DNA of 64,000 bases from Ischnura elegans (GCF_921293095.1 NW_025791691.1:62001-126000), one strand, 5' to 3'. Positions 44,301-56,749 are shown, counted from the stretch's first letter. The notes: generated from the letters alone by a model not told the origin. A program made the numbers and translations.

Positions 44301-47300
44301 TAATTACGTGTAATTTTCCATAAGATATCCATATTTTGAGAGCATTCGAAGCCTTGCGGACTTATTTTCGGTAACGGGAATATGGAAGCATATGCTTTGA
44401 GATGGCATTGGCATTTAATTTTTAGCCTTCATAGAAATTCATTGTCGCATCACTGTATTTTTCTACTCTGTTATCGGTGACACTTTGGCCAGAACCTCGG
44501 TGCCTTCGTCCATTCTCAGGAAGTTCCTATATGACCTAGCGTCTCCCATTCTACGAGAATTACGTATGGGACATCATAACTGTATTTATAGAAACTCAAG
44601 GTTTAAAAACAAATCTCTTTCAGCCTCTCAAGTACACAGCCTCTTTGGCAAAAGTGAAAATTGAAATTTCCGTGGCCCACTTACGTGGAGAGTTATAATC
44701 TCTCATTTTCTGCTATCCACTTAGCTCCTCAGTTTGAATATTTATATTTGTTGTATAGGAAAATATCTTACTTCCCTGTGCACTAAATAAATGAGTCCTT
44801 GGCCAGTATCTCTTCTTTGTAGCTATTCTCTCGACCATTGTCTACGACGCTGGTTTTCATTTCGTTGCCGATGATTGTTGTCCAATATATCTGCTGATGG
44901 AACCAAAATCACCCATCACCCATAGTGACGCCCCCAAATTTGAATTACATCAAATCAACCGCGCAAATAGACATTTCGAGATGAAGGTCGTGCCACAACG
45001 AGCCGTGAGATCGGAAATGGTGCCAAAAGCGACGGACGGTGGTTGGGAGCGTGTGATTCAGAAATTTGATAGGTCGAGCAATCATTTCTTCGCACCACGA
45101 AAAGCTATCGCTGGATCTATATCTCATAGAATTTGACTCACCCTGATACACAATGAGCCGCTGTTAGCACATATGAAGGATTAATGATTACGCCTCCACA
45201 GAATTTAGATGTATCGGAGTCTATAGAAACCTGGAATGGAATTTGTCCCAGGTTAGCTGTAAAACCACCAGAAATCTTCGGCTGGGCTGATTCGTACCCT
45301 GAAATATGATAATACTCATATTAGAATGCTGGCAACCAAGGGACATTTTATAATCAATGTGTATTTACATATACTAATGGTTGGTACCCCACGTTGATTT
45401 TAGCCAGGCGTGCTGACGACCTGACGAAACGTCAAGACCTGACGGAAGTGCTAAAATAGGCCTGCAAGTGCTTAAATATTCTGCCGAGCAAATTAACTGG
45501 ATGAGGGAGTTACAAGCAAGGCAAACATACATTAATAACAAATGAATGCGGTACCCTGTGTTTTCATTCTTATTCTCAGAGCGAATTATGATACCCGGCT
45601 AAAAGTAGCCAATCCATAACAATATTATATGCGTGGTTTCTTTCCCAAAATTATTTATAACATCCGTCTAGAATATTTTTAAAAAAATTAAAAAATTTAA
45701 ACTGGCGGTCCGAGTTGGAGAATATCTGCAAATAGAATTTATGAATGTAGTCTATTTCAAAAATATTTGTATCTACAGTTGAAATGACAGTATTGCAATA
45801 GAAATACCGGGTTCGCGCTGACTGACACGGGGGGCCAATGCTGAAAACTATGAAGTCATTCGAGGCCGAAAATCGGCGCAAACCAATATGAAGACCCAAC
45901 AACGATACGATAAAAGTATACAAATGGGCACTCTCACCCCGTATGAAGTGCAACAAATGTCGAGAGAAATTCCGAGATATCTATTTCATCAAAATTATTT
46001 ATCCTCACCAAATTTTTATCGGAAATGATGGCCTTTCGGATGAACTCTCTCCTTAGACGAAACCAGCCCCAAGCAACTTAGCTGTAGTCTTGCCTATCAC
46101 GAGCACTTATCAAAATAAGCACGTGGAGGAAGCGATGAGCGACATCATAAGAACAAGGCTGTCAGAAAAGAGTAAAAATTAGCTAGTTCCACTATAATTT
46201 ATTCACTTGCAATTCATTCACCTACCTTGGGAGCACCTTTAGGGGACGTCCATTAATTACGCAAGGCGATTCCTCCCCTCCTTCCCCCTTACTGAGATTT
46301 AGAAAAATTTGGCCCTTAATCTTACGAGAGATTATACGAAATCGTAACAGGCTTGATTTGGTGGATGTTCGATATATCCATGATCAAAACTTCAAATGGT
46401 AATTTCCACACTTGAATGCAACACCCAATAACTGACCATGGTTTCAACATATTATGTCATTTTCAAGGTCTAAAATGACATATTTGACTTGAAAATGACG
46501 TAATATGTCGAAACAATTGTTGGTAGTTGAGTGCTGTATTAAAGTGCGGAAAGTACCATTTGAAGTTTTTATTATGGATATCCCAAAAGATTGTTCAAAG
46601 TGCTTATTTTCAGTGTATATACGTTAACGTACGCTTCATTGCGTAGTATTTATTTAAAAAATAACAATTTCTTTAATTATTTTAATTTAAGATTAGTTAA
46701 AACTAGTATTTAAGCATACTAAGATCGCAATTTTACATTGTTTATAGCGGAAAAAAATTGCATGATACTTGCCAGGACCCCCCTTCTCCACCACGTGAGA
46801 TCGGGGGAGAATCGGCTTGACCCCACTACCCCCATAAACACCTCACGTAATTCATGGATACGCCCTTTATTACGAAGGCATAATCACGACAGTCATCGAG
46901 GAGCCCGTTCATGACAAATAAGCCACAAGTATGCTCGATTTGCATAAGACTGGAGACCAGGAAAGAGTAAGTGAAGGCGTTTCGTTGGTGTGGGCAGTGG
47001 CACTCTTTGGTTCATGAGATTGGGCCATTGGAAAAGGTGTTCAGGAAAGAATAGAGGCCTATATATATAGTACTGGAGGAGGATGTTGAAGATAGAATGG
47101 ACGGACAGGTAGAGAGAAACGAGGGATTTCATAGAGGTTATTATCGATCACTGTACGCCAAAGAAGAACATGGCGTATTGGCCACGTAATGAGACGCAGC
47201 AGTTACGTGGGAAACGTAAGGGAAGAAGACGTTCATGTCCAAGTCCGCAAAGGAAGATCAAGGGACAAGTATATAGGACAGATCAAGAAGGATACGATTA

Positions 47301-48409
47301 CCTCAGGGAGATATGATAACTAACTTGGGATAGTAAGGTTTGGTGTTCACCAATATTTGGAATGCGATACTAGGTATGAATCCAGCCTTGCTTCATAAAA
47401 ATTCGTGCCCTATGTTACCTATCGTTTTAATAAATAAATAGCTTTAAAAGTTATTCACTCTCCAATTTAGTAATGAAGGTTTTTATCAGAATTAACATGT
47501 ACATTTCAGCGTGATCAATGAAATGTTTTTGAGGTAGTATTGGGGGATGAAATATAAAATTATAATGTAGGTTTTACCATCCTGTAATGCCCTCAACCGG
47601 ATGCTTTTCTTTGCGGGAACTGCTTGCGATTGGCTGTCGATGGAATGAAGTCGTCGTACGTCAAATGCCTGTGAAGAGAATACCACATAATTTTTTAGAC
47701 GCTGATATATGTTGCATGGAAATTTTTGGAGTTGCAAATAATGTTAGCTTGGAGGCACAATATGATGAATATTCTTATAGTTGTTATGATAAGGCGTCGA
47801 CAAAATTTTCCTCCGCTTTTATTTAACGTTTCACACATATTGTTGCATTATTCAAGTATTGACTATGTTAAGTTAGAAAACAAATAGCGTCGTTAATAAA
47901 TTAAATTAATTGTAAAAGAATGTTAGTTTTTCACATAAAAAATTTATATGATGGATTTTCTTTTCAGTTTATATCGAATCTTCTGCTGTGTGCAAATTTT
48001 TCTCCATTTGTTGGTCCACCAAACACAAAGGGGAACTTGTGACTAGCTGCAGATGCTTAGCATTGACCATTTGCTGACAAAGACTGAAAGTTGACTCGAT
48101 CTATCAGTAATTGGAGAAAATAGATGGTAGAATTATCGTTGCTTGCAAATTCGATTATGAAAATTTATTTTCCTTGTTAGTATCAGCTAAGGATTTACCT
48201 GGGATTAAAATTCGGTTTTAATTCCAGTTAAATTAAAATTAATTAATTATTTAGATTGATTTAATAGGTCGAAATTAAAATCGTCCGTTTCTGTCAAAAT
48301 ATTTTGACATAAAATTCAATAAAGGCTATTATAAGGAGTAAGAAAATGAGGTACATACCTGTACATGGGCACAGATGATCAAGACAAGAGCTACTAAAAA
48401 GGTTTTCAT
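38325..48409 (-). CDS. Protease gene B: brachyurin-type serine protease with complete catalytic triad (7 coding exons)
   Basis: Exons (transcript order): 48359-48409, 47578-47668, 45142-45298, 42229-42395, 40859-40948, 38858-38994, 38325-38486; 855 nt, 284 residues, all GT-AG. Signal peptide [17 protein letters not shown], propeptide, zymogen site QPK|ISGG. His57 (LTAAHC), Asp102 (NDIALLKL) and Ser195 are present. The active-site loop reads CHDDSGGP, so Gly193 of the oxyanion hole is Asp, which is unusual. Gly at 189 and Asp at 226 (GPDGFARV) with SYYRDWI place it with crab collagenase-type enzymes of broad specificity. It would be secreted and activated by cleavage after Lys; a digestive or immune role cannot be told apart from sequence. 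Introns hold an RTE fragment, a MITE, a mariner, a SINE and a pogo-like fragment. Confidence 0.92.
39558..39970 (+). pseudogene. Pogo-like transposase N-terminal fragment
   Basis: MPRKYIRKTGKAKLSAEDL followed by AAITGGLSFRMAADQFQIP is the psq-type helix-turn-helix at the start of pogo/Tigger transposases. A second piece, AFEYAGKKNKLSHMFDKETK, resembles the CENP-B-type DNA-binding region. A frame break and loss of the catalytic domain leave only this remnant. It lies in intron 5 of gene B. Confidence 0.75.
40320..40503 (-). repeat. tRNA-derived SINE
   Basis: Same family as 37011: minus-strand head with ggcggggtaaagtcctcgcc and a B-box-like ggttggaatcc (one base off), then the shared body containing aaaaggccgt. 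It lies in intron 5 of gene B. Confidence 0.8.
41281..42182 (-). mobile_element. Mariner transposon, internally deleted
   Basis: The ends are inverted repeats sharing tccgaaagtaatgcaatt (left) and aattgcatttctttcgga (right), each bordered by TA. The minus strand encodes an N-terminal helix-turn-helix stretch (REVYGYSALSYPQVLKKLKA) and a catalytic-domain stretch (KSVFFVFLDKKGVVYEDFF, IHLDNAPFNSALRVLEF), separated by a deletion. The middle of the transposase is missing and frames are broken. It sits in intron 4 of gene B. Confidence 0.85.
43000..45140. other. Intron 3 of gene B, distal part
   Basis: Non-coding. The stretch atgagtgttggtcattgcta near 43010 matches 16180 in intron 3 of gene A, confirming common ancestry of the introns. 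Nothing else is recognised in it. Confidence 0.5.
46242..46865. mobile_element. TIR transposon with internal foldback
   Basis: Ends ggggacgtccattaattacg and cacgtaattcatggatacgccc are inverted repeats, flanked by TTTA on both sides (46238-46241, 46866-46869). Inside, 46371-46582 is a second inverted structure with arms of about 95 bp (acttcaaatggtaatttcc against gaaagtaccatttgaagt). No coding capacity. Intron 2 of gene B. Confidence 0.75.
47000..47330 (+). pseudogene. RTE-like LINE fragment, copy 4
   Basis: Degraded plus-strand sequence with aggaagagaatagaggccta-like and tactggaggaggatgttgaa runs, and the tail pattern agaagaacatggcgtattgg and cacgtaatgagacgcagcag, matching the end of RTE-like proteins (WTERRSNEE...GHVMR). 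Many frameshifts. Intron 2 of gene B. Confidence 0.6.
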
Positions 48410-48474
48410 GTCTGAAGTAGAACTATCGCTGTGAGTTCACGAAATGAGAATAAGGAATGAGGAGTAAGAAAAAG

Positions 48475-48484
48475 TATTTAAATA
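48475..48484 (-). promoter_or_regulatory. TATA-like box of gene B
   Basis: TATTTAAATA on the minus strand about 66 bases upstream of the ATG, aligned with the TATA box of gene A. Confidence 0.55.
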
Positions 48485-48544
48485 TATGTGTACGAAAATT
48501 TTCCGAGATAACCATCCAGAGAAATTGCATAACTCCTTCTCATC

Positions 48545-49060
48545 ACCTCCATCGAACGGTATCTTGAAATTCAGTAATCTATCGACCGAAGGTTGCATTT
48601 CGGTGGAGACGTTTCACGAATTAATTCTCTTTAAGTAAATTGTTTATCTGATTTTCATGGCTCCCATTGTCATTGAGATATAACTAATTAACCAAATCCA
48701 TCTTCATCATGATAATAAGATTAATACATTGTCACATTTGGTAAAAAATATGGTCGTACTGGAAAAGACTTTGGGTAGCCGTATGAATTTTTTTGTTCAG
48801 AATTAATCAATTCAGTTTTTCTTGAGTGCTTCGTATTTGCAAATTTTAGCTATAAAAAATTGCGAAACGCCAAACCGTATCTTGAGAGTCTGTAATCAGG
48901 AGTTCGAAGATTACATTTTGCTAAACTTATTTAGGGGATTACTTCTCTGGAATTAAAATGTCTATCTGATACCATCGATTGCCATTGTATTTGAGGTTAT
49001 AGCTGATCAATCAGCTTCCTTTAAGATAATAATATTAATCCAATTTATCATTTGGTAAAA
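48545..49060. repeat. Upstream units of gene B homologous to those of gene A
   Basis: Two diverged tandem units (near 48550 gaacggtatcttgaaattca and near 48870 aaaccgtatcttgagagtct) with shared catcaatcagc..gataataatattaatcc parts. They correspond to the units at 21640-22592. Confidence 0.55.
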
Positions 49061-49064
49061 GTAT

Positions 49065-52000
49065 GAACGCACTCGCAATGGATTAAGGAATTTTCATTGT
49101 TATAAATTATGAATGTAAGAATTGCAAAATTATCTAGCACTATGCCACCCAAAGTCACTTCGCAGGAGGTAGCCATTTCTTGCCAGTCAGCAGGTATGTG
49201 CTTTTCCCGACCTTATTTTTAAGCTTCAAAACTGTGATGCCTGGTCAGTGGATTTTATTTTCTTATAGTTTGTGCTAATGCTACTTACATAGAAAATGCA
49301 TTGAAGTAATTGATATTTCATTATAAACATTAGTTTGCGAGGGCAAAGTTAAAACATCACCCCACCTCGTCTACCCAGTATCGGGCAGTCGTAAATTGCC
49401 CAGTACCGAACACTGTCTCTAGCTCACTGAACCTTATTTCCTTCTTTCCAAGCAGAAGCCAAAAGAGAAAAAAAGGGTATTTGGTGAGTGGCTTGTGTCC
49501 TCGGCGTCCATCATTTTGTCCGTATCTTGCAATCAATTTCAATGAATTTATATCTGATAAGGAGGACATGGAGGAAGTTCAATAAATTCTCATGGTGCGT
49601 TTATTACGGTAAAATAAAAAAAGAGTGAAAATCGTATTTTCGATCTAGGTCCCTGGTGGGCCTCTAGCGGTCTGGAAATTTTGGGAGGTATGTCCAATTT
49701 GATCCCAAATCGCATACCCCAAGTACGGGAAAAATCCCGGAGGGGGGACTTTTCACCCTCTTTATCCGGCTATGCCCTTTCTTTCCTTTCATTATCTTAT
49801 CGCTTCTCACTTACTTCGCATAGTGGTAGGGTGTTGGCCCAACTGTTGGGGCTCCTTAACCGGTTGTAATGCTAAATTGAATTCTTACTTCCCTGTAAAC
49901 CATATATTTTGCCAATACGTCATTGAAACGCTTTACGGCAACCTTAATGGAGCAGCTGCAACACCATGGCAACGTCGTGAGAGCTTCCAAAGGTCCTCCT
50001 TAAGCGTTCTTGCAACGCAATGATAACTTCGCTAAAACCTGCACAGCGGTGTTATAGCGATCCACACTTCAACGTTCGCGCAACATAATGAAAATGTTGA
50101 TGTAACTTGCATTACAACATCTTCAGTAATGTAACCTTTAATGAATAATACTCAAGTTGTGCTTTTACATAAGGAAATACTCTTATTTTCCCTGGTGTAC
50201 AAATCTATCTCATTGCAGAACCCTTCTGCTGTTGCGTTTGATGCCGCCTGTTGGCATGCCTTAGGCAGTCTTTTCTGCACTCCTTATGGTCATATGTATC
50301 AAAAACTAGTTTGTCATTCTAATGAAATCCTTAAATAATTTTCTCCATTATAAATTAGTTGTGAAGCAGTCAAATAATGATATTAATCGGTAAAAATTAA
50401 CGGTTTAATGTGTATATGAGCTCGTCTCAGTTTGAATTGAAATAAGAATAAGAATTACCATTAAAACAATTGCATGCGGACATCATGTATACGGAGTTTT
50501 TTATCCATCGCCCCAGGTTTACGGAAGAGATTTGTTTTAACCAATGGACTAGAAGAACGTTAATCTAAAAAAATTAGAAATGGATAATACAAATACGAAG
50601 TCTATAATCGTTAAATTACATACCATCGACTCACATAAAAAATTACGCTTCTTCACTGTAGAGAGTAGGAATGAAAAAAAAAGGTTTTAAGGTAAACTTA
50701 ATATTTAATCACATTCTCCTGCTACTAATTCACTATTGGAAAGCAGCTATCGACTGTCTTCTTTCGTGCCTGTTTTCTTCTCTGTCTATAGTGCCAGCCA
50801 AAACTTATGCAGGCCAGAATATTCATATCAGTGGATGTGTTAATAACTTTCCTAACTACTCCTTTAAAAGTGAGACATAGCGAAATTACTTTTCGTGAGC
50901 TACGAAGCAGCTTTCATTCCGATAAATAAATACCAGAAGACACCTAGTAATTTCTTGGCATAAAACGGTAAAAGAAAGGCATTTCTTCACCTTCCGGTAG
51001 CCTTTTGAGGAATCCTTCCAGATCCCTCGCAAGGGTATCAACCGCTGACCTTATTTTACTTGCTTCATAAGCACTTAGTTGAGTAGATTACTAAAGTTCC
51101 TAGTATGCAAGTTTTATATTAATTATATAGAGATCCACTTTACCAGGTGGATTTCTTGAATTGGTGTGTTCCACGGCAAACTCTTGTAGCCGTGAATCTT
51201 GTATAACTCTGAGACTGTGCATTGCAATTTAACGTTAAGCATATCATCATTTAGATATTTTTTCTATTGACAATTTATTTAATACAGCACTAGTTTTGGC
51301 GTTGAGAGTAACGTCAAAGCGAAGAGTTTGACAAAAATGAAACTTAGCACAATGTGGCCCAAAGATTTTTTCTTAAAGTTAAATAAGTTTCTAAATTTTA
51401 TCTATCATCTTATTTTCATTCTTCGCATTCATTGGCTACTCCGAAGGCTCGTAAATAGTTTGTAAAACTACTCATTCTCGAAAATTACGCGTCATGGCGC
51501 AATGAGATGAAAACTGTTATTGTCATTGTGCCGGAAGCAACACCTTATTATTTCGGATTACCTATATTTTCTCTGCGAAAGCGCGCTGCCTCAAACCTTG
51601 AATTTCTGCAATAGGGATTAATTTCTGCAATGGGGGCTAATTTATTTCTATTGTGGATATTTCGGTGTTGATGAGGTGCGATTCCACAGCAATCATATAA
51701 TTATATATAAGAAGAAAGGTTTAGATTTTATAGCAATTATGATATCTTATTAATCATTAATTCCGAGTCTATTAGATATTTGCGTAGGCAACGCACATTC
51801 AAGAAATCCACTTGGCAAAAACGTTTACAATAATATGATTAGCTTAAACTCTGCTTAATATGAATTTTAATATTAAAAATCTTCTCATCCGCTGAGCCGT
51901 CAATACACTTCCGAGGGATCTGGAATGATTCCACCAAAGGAAAACGAAACAACGTACAGTTAGAGGATTAATTTATCAATTCATTAACACATCATTATTC

Positions 52001-52260
52001 ATATATCAACCATCTGAACTTTTGCCACCATTTATTAATTTCGTTAAATATTAAAAATAATGGGTTAAGCTGGTGATTTTCCAATTTATAACCCTTCCAG
52101 CTAACATTATTAACACCATAAGATGATCGAAGAATGTTATAACTTTTTTTTCATGTTTATTCTTCAGCAGCTTTATTATTCTGCGTAAGTTGGCGCAATG
52201 AAGTTATATTCGTTGCGAATGACTTTGGTCATGATTGAGTTGTGATCGATATCGGTCATG
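49065..52260. other. Intergenic, no gene recognised
   Basis: Long AT-rich stretch. Open frames are short and without domain signatures. I see no RNA gene or clear transposon end. Confidence 0.45.
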
Positions 52261-52263
52261 ACT

Positions 52264-52738
52264 AGAGATGCGCGAAAATCGCAAACGCGATAAAAGCGAT
52301 ATAGATGTGATGTGCGCAAATAAATGCGACATAGATGCGATGACTGGGTTTTTATGATATTTTTGCCCAAATTTGCCTTTTCCACGGCATAATTCGTACA
52401 TTTGTGCCGAGCGCAGTTTAAATGCTCCGCCGACACTCACCGCTTAGCATGTGAGCTACCGGTCAGCTGCTAGCTGGCTGGGACTCTACGTGGCCGCGGA
52501 CTACAAGTGGGCGCGGGCAAGCTACACCTCAGCCACTACATGTCTTATTCCTTAATTTATTATTGGTCTACAATGTAATTATTTAAAATATTCTGTACTT
52601 TGTCATATAACTGTGTTTCACTACATTTTATCGTCATCTACCTCATTATGAAAATAAAAAATAGACGCAACTAAATGCTGTTAAATGCCAAATGAGAGTG
52701 CGATAAAATAAAAATGAAAGTGCGATTTTCACGCATAG
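52264..52738. mobile_element. TIR element (MITE) with agatgcgcgaaaatcgc ends
   Basis: Left end agatgcgcgaaaatcgcaa and right end gtgcgattttcacgcatag are inverted repeats about 470 bp apart. The left part is rich in gcgata/gcgaca repeats. No coding capacity, and the superfamily is not assigned. Confidence 0.6.
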
Positions 52739-52848
52739 ACCTCGAATATAGCTAGATGGAGCATGACGTCACGAACATGGGGGAGGGATGAGGCGGAGCT
52801 TGGTCACGTGCTATGTGGCGGATTTTCCTTAACTCCGCACGTTGAAAC

Positions 52849-53380
52849 ATGGTTCACTCATGTTGTGCCTACGGTTGCAAAGAAAGATTTTTAAAAGGAA
52901 ATGGAATATCTTTTCACAGGTGAGATAATATCGTTTCAAGGTCCATATACTATATACTTTTCTGTGCCTAAATGATTATTATTTAAATTAAATTAAATTT
53001 AATTAAAATAAATTATGTTACGAGTACTTTCAGCCTTGGTCTCCCTCATCCAGCTACTCTGAGGAAATGGTACAGTGTGGTAGATGGTGCACCTGGCATG
53101 ACCTCAGAGGCATTAAGTATGCTGAAAATGAAAGCAGATGAGGCAAGGTCTGAAGGTAAGAAGATATACTGTGGCTTAATGTTTGACGAAATGGCGATAC
53201 GGAAGCACAAGGAGTGGGATGGCTCGAATTTCAGTCGCTACATTGATTATGGTACCAATTTAGATGATGACGAATTACCTGTGGCAAAGGAAGCTCTGGT
53301 CTTCATGGCCACATGCTTGAATGGAAGCTGGAAGGTACCAGTTTCGTACTATTTCATTGATGGACTCTCTGCCTGCTATA
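52849..53380 (+). pseudogene. P-element/THAP9-like transposase remnant
   Basis: A first exon 52849-52919 encodes MVHSCCAYGCKERF..GISFHR, the start of a THAP zinc-finger domain, and ends at a GT donor. After an AG acceptor near 53030 the frame continues LPHPATLRKWYSVVDGAPGM, GLMFDEMAIRKHKEWDG and KVPVSYYFIDGLSA to about 53380. These are catalytic-domain motifs of P-type transposases, including the Asp of LMFDEM. Sequence after GLSA is unrelated, so the C-terminal half and probably part of the THAP domain are deleted. Confidence 0.85.
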
Positions 53381-53439
53381 TTCAAGGTCTATGTTTTCAC
53401 GTATCTCTAGTCATGACGTACGGCGATCAATAAAGTCAC

Positions 53440-53800
53440 CAACGGTCAGCTATTCGCTATTGACTCACTCAAGTGAATGGTGACCGGCGATCACCATCAC
53501 TGATACTTTCACACATCACTTTGCCCATCACTGCCAGTGACTCAAAAACTCGCGATCGGAAGGCAGCTCAGCGGAATGAAGAGGAACCACTTGGTAAACA
53601 TCGCTGCAAATCCTTTCATTACGATCACGTTGGCAGGAAGTAATTCTAAGATATGAACAGCTGTGTTTCTTCCTCCGCTCGTATAGCCGGCATGGTGCTA
53701 ATAGTAATTTTATTTAATTTACAAGCAACGTTAAACCGTGGGAGTACCAATCAAGAACCATCCAGAATACATTTTCGATTTCAAAACGGCTTGCAACCTA
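53440..53800. repeat. Dispersed repeat shared with 6890-7240 and 34290-34620
   Basis: Shares aagtgaatggtgaccggcga, cagcggaatgaagaggaacc, a nngcatggtgc region and ttcgatttcaaaacggc in the same order with the gene A and gene B 3' flanks. It may be the gene C version of that flank, moved away by later insertions, or an independent repeat. Confidence 0.6.
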
Positions 53801-53930
53801 AAATATATCTATGAAATGGATTAGTAACAATAGCAATACAACAGTAACAACAGTGTCGTAATAAGGAACAATAACAAGCAACAGCAGTACAAATAAAAAT
53901 TATAAAATAACATTAAAGTGTAAAATTAAA

Positions 53931-54892
53931 ATTTTATAAAATCCCACGTTTTGTCAAAAAGAAGAAAATAACTGCCATCGAACTAATCGGAATAACTATT
54001 CATAATACACAAATTATTTGGTTTTTGAAATACCGGTTGAGACGAATGGCAAGGGTCAAATTTTATCCTCATTTGAAAAAGGCCAAATTGGCGCCCATGC
54101 GATTCTACTCCACGTGACGTCACAGGGACCTAGTTTCTACACGAGAGGATAGGAGTTATTCATCGTCTGAGGTAACCAATGCATGCATGAGGCACAGAGC
54201 TCAGGGAAACATGTCTTAATAATCACCTATTAAAACTGACTAAGGTCGGAAAGTTTTCTTCGTTTGATAAGGTATTAATAAACCTTTTTTAAGCCAAACG
54301 CTACCAGCCAGCAAGGTACTCAGCTACCCGCTAGCATCCTGCGTCCTATCAGCGCTCAGAACCTCGATCAAGGTCACCTCACGAGGCGGGAGGGGGAACC
54401 AGAAATGCGTCGCACGGATTTTTTCCCATCATTCCTACTTACGCGTCGCGTTTTCGCGCGCTTGAAATTTTTCACTTTTCATTTAATCGCGAAAAATAGA
54501 TATCGTCATTTAAAAATCTAAAAGCGTGAAATATGTACTCCAGGAATAATAATCTTTCGATTTAGGCAATAAAAAGAATAATAGGAAACCACCCTATTGA
54601 TGAGAAAGAAAAATAAGGCATAGAAGAACTTTTCAAGTATCAAAAGCGAAAAACGTGGTGCGCATTTGAGATTATAAAATTAATAATTACTAGTCAATAT
54701 GTACCAGATTTGTCTCCAAGTGAAAGCGAATGTAATCTTACATGCGCACCACGTTTTTCGTTGCTGATACCTGGAAAGGTCTTCTAAAACTTATTTTTCT
54801 TCCTCACCAATCGTATTTGAAATTTTCAATAATTTAAGGGGCCGATGGCAGTTATTTTCTTCTTTTTGTTAAAACGTGGGATTTTATAAAAT
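53931..54892. mobile_element. Non-autonomous TIR element, about 0.96 kb, with internal hairpin
   Basis: Left cccacgttttgtcaaaaaga and right tctttttgttaaaacgtggg, extending about 45 bp, are inverted repeats. Both are bordered by the palindrome attttataaaat. Inside, 54604-54803 forms a second inverted pair with arms of about 58 bp (gcgaaaaacgtggtgcgcat and atgcgcaccacgtttttcgt). The 54000-54600 interior is homologous to 58220-58790. Confidence 0.7.
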
Positions 54893-55489
54893 ATTATTTT
54901 TATACTTAAATATATTTATTTATATGTTATTTAAATTTAATTTTTATACTTCAATAAAATATTATTTTAGACCTTTTAGTTTTGTTAGAAAGAATTTTGC
55001 AATTGATTTAAATTTTAAGTGCAACCACCAAGGGGTTGTCTCAAAAATTGTCTTTCATGCCCGAGAGCGATAACGATTTTTATAATTTCAAGCAGCAAGA
55101 AAAGTTTTCTAATCTGTTGAAAACTAAATGCCAGAGCCTACTTGGTTGGAAAGAAAGGACGATCTTTAAATGATACAAGCACTTAAAATCAAGTAGGATA
55201 GTTATTATTTTCATGATTGCTCTATTTACTTCCGTTCACTTCATTTTTTAAACATAAATCATTTAATTGACTGTAAAATGAGAAGTATTTTTTTAAATTT
55301 CTATTATCTTTAATCGACAAGACTAATAAAGAGCTAAAGCAACGGAATCATGAAGGGCTATTTAATGTTTCGTAATGGATAATCCGTTAGAAAATAATTA
55401 TGCGCTGTATTTGTTAGGTTAAAATTAATTAAAACACATTGACCTGAGGGCTCTAATCTGATAAAATATTCTAGTTAAACTGTTCATCT

Positions 55490-55670
55490 TGCCAACCTAC
55501 CTTGTCCTGGGGCGGAATTCTGTACACGGATACCGACGATCGTTGGTTGTACCGATAGAAATGCAATTCACAAAACGCCTCTACCGACAATCGTCGGTGC
55601 AACCGACAACTTCGTGACGTAATGCTTTTGTCGGTACGAAAGTGGCACCTGCACGCGAGGCTAGGCGCCT
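55490..55670. repeat. Repeat with several accgac/gtcggt inverted motifs
   Basis: Contains ataccgacgatcgttggttg, ctaccgacaatcgtcggtgc, aaccgacaact and ttttgtcggtacg. The many inverted copies suggest a Harbinger-like MITE remnant, but I cannot fix its ends. Confidence 0.35.
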
Positions 55671-56579
55671 CGACCAATTATATTCCTGGTTTCTTTGCAT
55701 TAAACAAATGAGGCTCCGAAAACGCTATATGATACTCGGCAGCCCGCGAATAAGATAAAAAGAGTTGATCACTGCTTTGTGAGATATTTCCGATGTTTAA
55801 TTAGTCTACGATGTCAATTTCTTACTCCAGTTGGTGCGATGTGTCTTGAATTCGGAGATTTTGCTGTGCCTAAGTACAACTACTGCCACCTTCCCTGCTT
55901 ATTTTTTTCCGTGAATGGATCTGTTCAGAAATAAATGTGTAGATAGAGACATCATTTTAATGACTTTAGTCTTTAAAAAAAATTCAATATTAACTTTTTC
56001 TTGATTTATATGCAAAGATAATATTGAGAGCAAGAATGTCTCTTTTAAAAATGAAAGATATTGAGATTACTTCCGACTCGAAGCATCCTAGATGTTCACA
56101 GGAAATACCGCGCATAGACATGCTCGGCGAAGGAGCCACGTATTTTTCAAATATAATCGGTGTGTCCAAATAAGAATCTACAGACGAGAAAAACCTCGTC
56201 ATGGAGCCCGAAAGAAAACACTCCGAATGCCCAACGTGTGCGTGGACGTGAGTCACCTCAGTTCATTCTATTCGCAAATCTTAATTCCAATTGGGCTTCC
56301 AATGCTCCAAAAGTTTGACTACAACTGCGGTTGATCAGTCGCGTCCACGATAGTCTTCGTCGGCTCTTGGTGCCGTGAGGGCAAAGGGTGCAAGTCGCTT
56401 TATGTGCCAACCTTCCAAGTTTTCGCAAACTACAAAAAACGAAAATACAGACATAGCTGTGGCGAAGGGGGATCGTGTTCGTGTGGAGGCTAAAGTGTTG
56501 GCTTCCCAACATGTGGGCTCGGGTTCAAATGCTGGTGGTGTTAAAGAATTTTCAGATTCCTACTCGAGTATTTGCAATT

Positions 56580-56745
56580 TTTTTATGAATAAGCATGTAT
56601 ATTTTGCTAGTGTGCGTAATATTTCTATGACCGTGCGGTGTGCATGTAGCGGTCCTCTTGCATGCTGCATGTAGGTGATTTGTCAACCCCTACCAAACAC
56701 CCTAGAGGTGGCTCGTAGAGTATTATGTAGATGTATTGCGTGGAG
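56580..56745 (+). repeat. LINE 3' end of the nested-LINE family
   Basis: Contains tcttgcatgctgcatgtagg and ccaaacaccctagaggtggc, then a gtattatgtagatgt end, matching (inverted) the tail of the LINE at 30797-31337. Confidence 0.7.
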
Positions 56746-56749
56746 GACA

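Noticed and set aside
44897-45136. Small plus-strand ORF of 79 codons in intron 3 of gene B
   Set aside because: No recognisable motif, no homologue in the matching intron of gene A, and a length expected by chance.
56375-56674. 99-codon plus-strand ORF
   Set aside because: Its 3' third is the untranslated tail of a known LINE family in this window, so it is not a gene.
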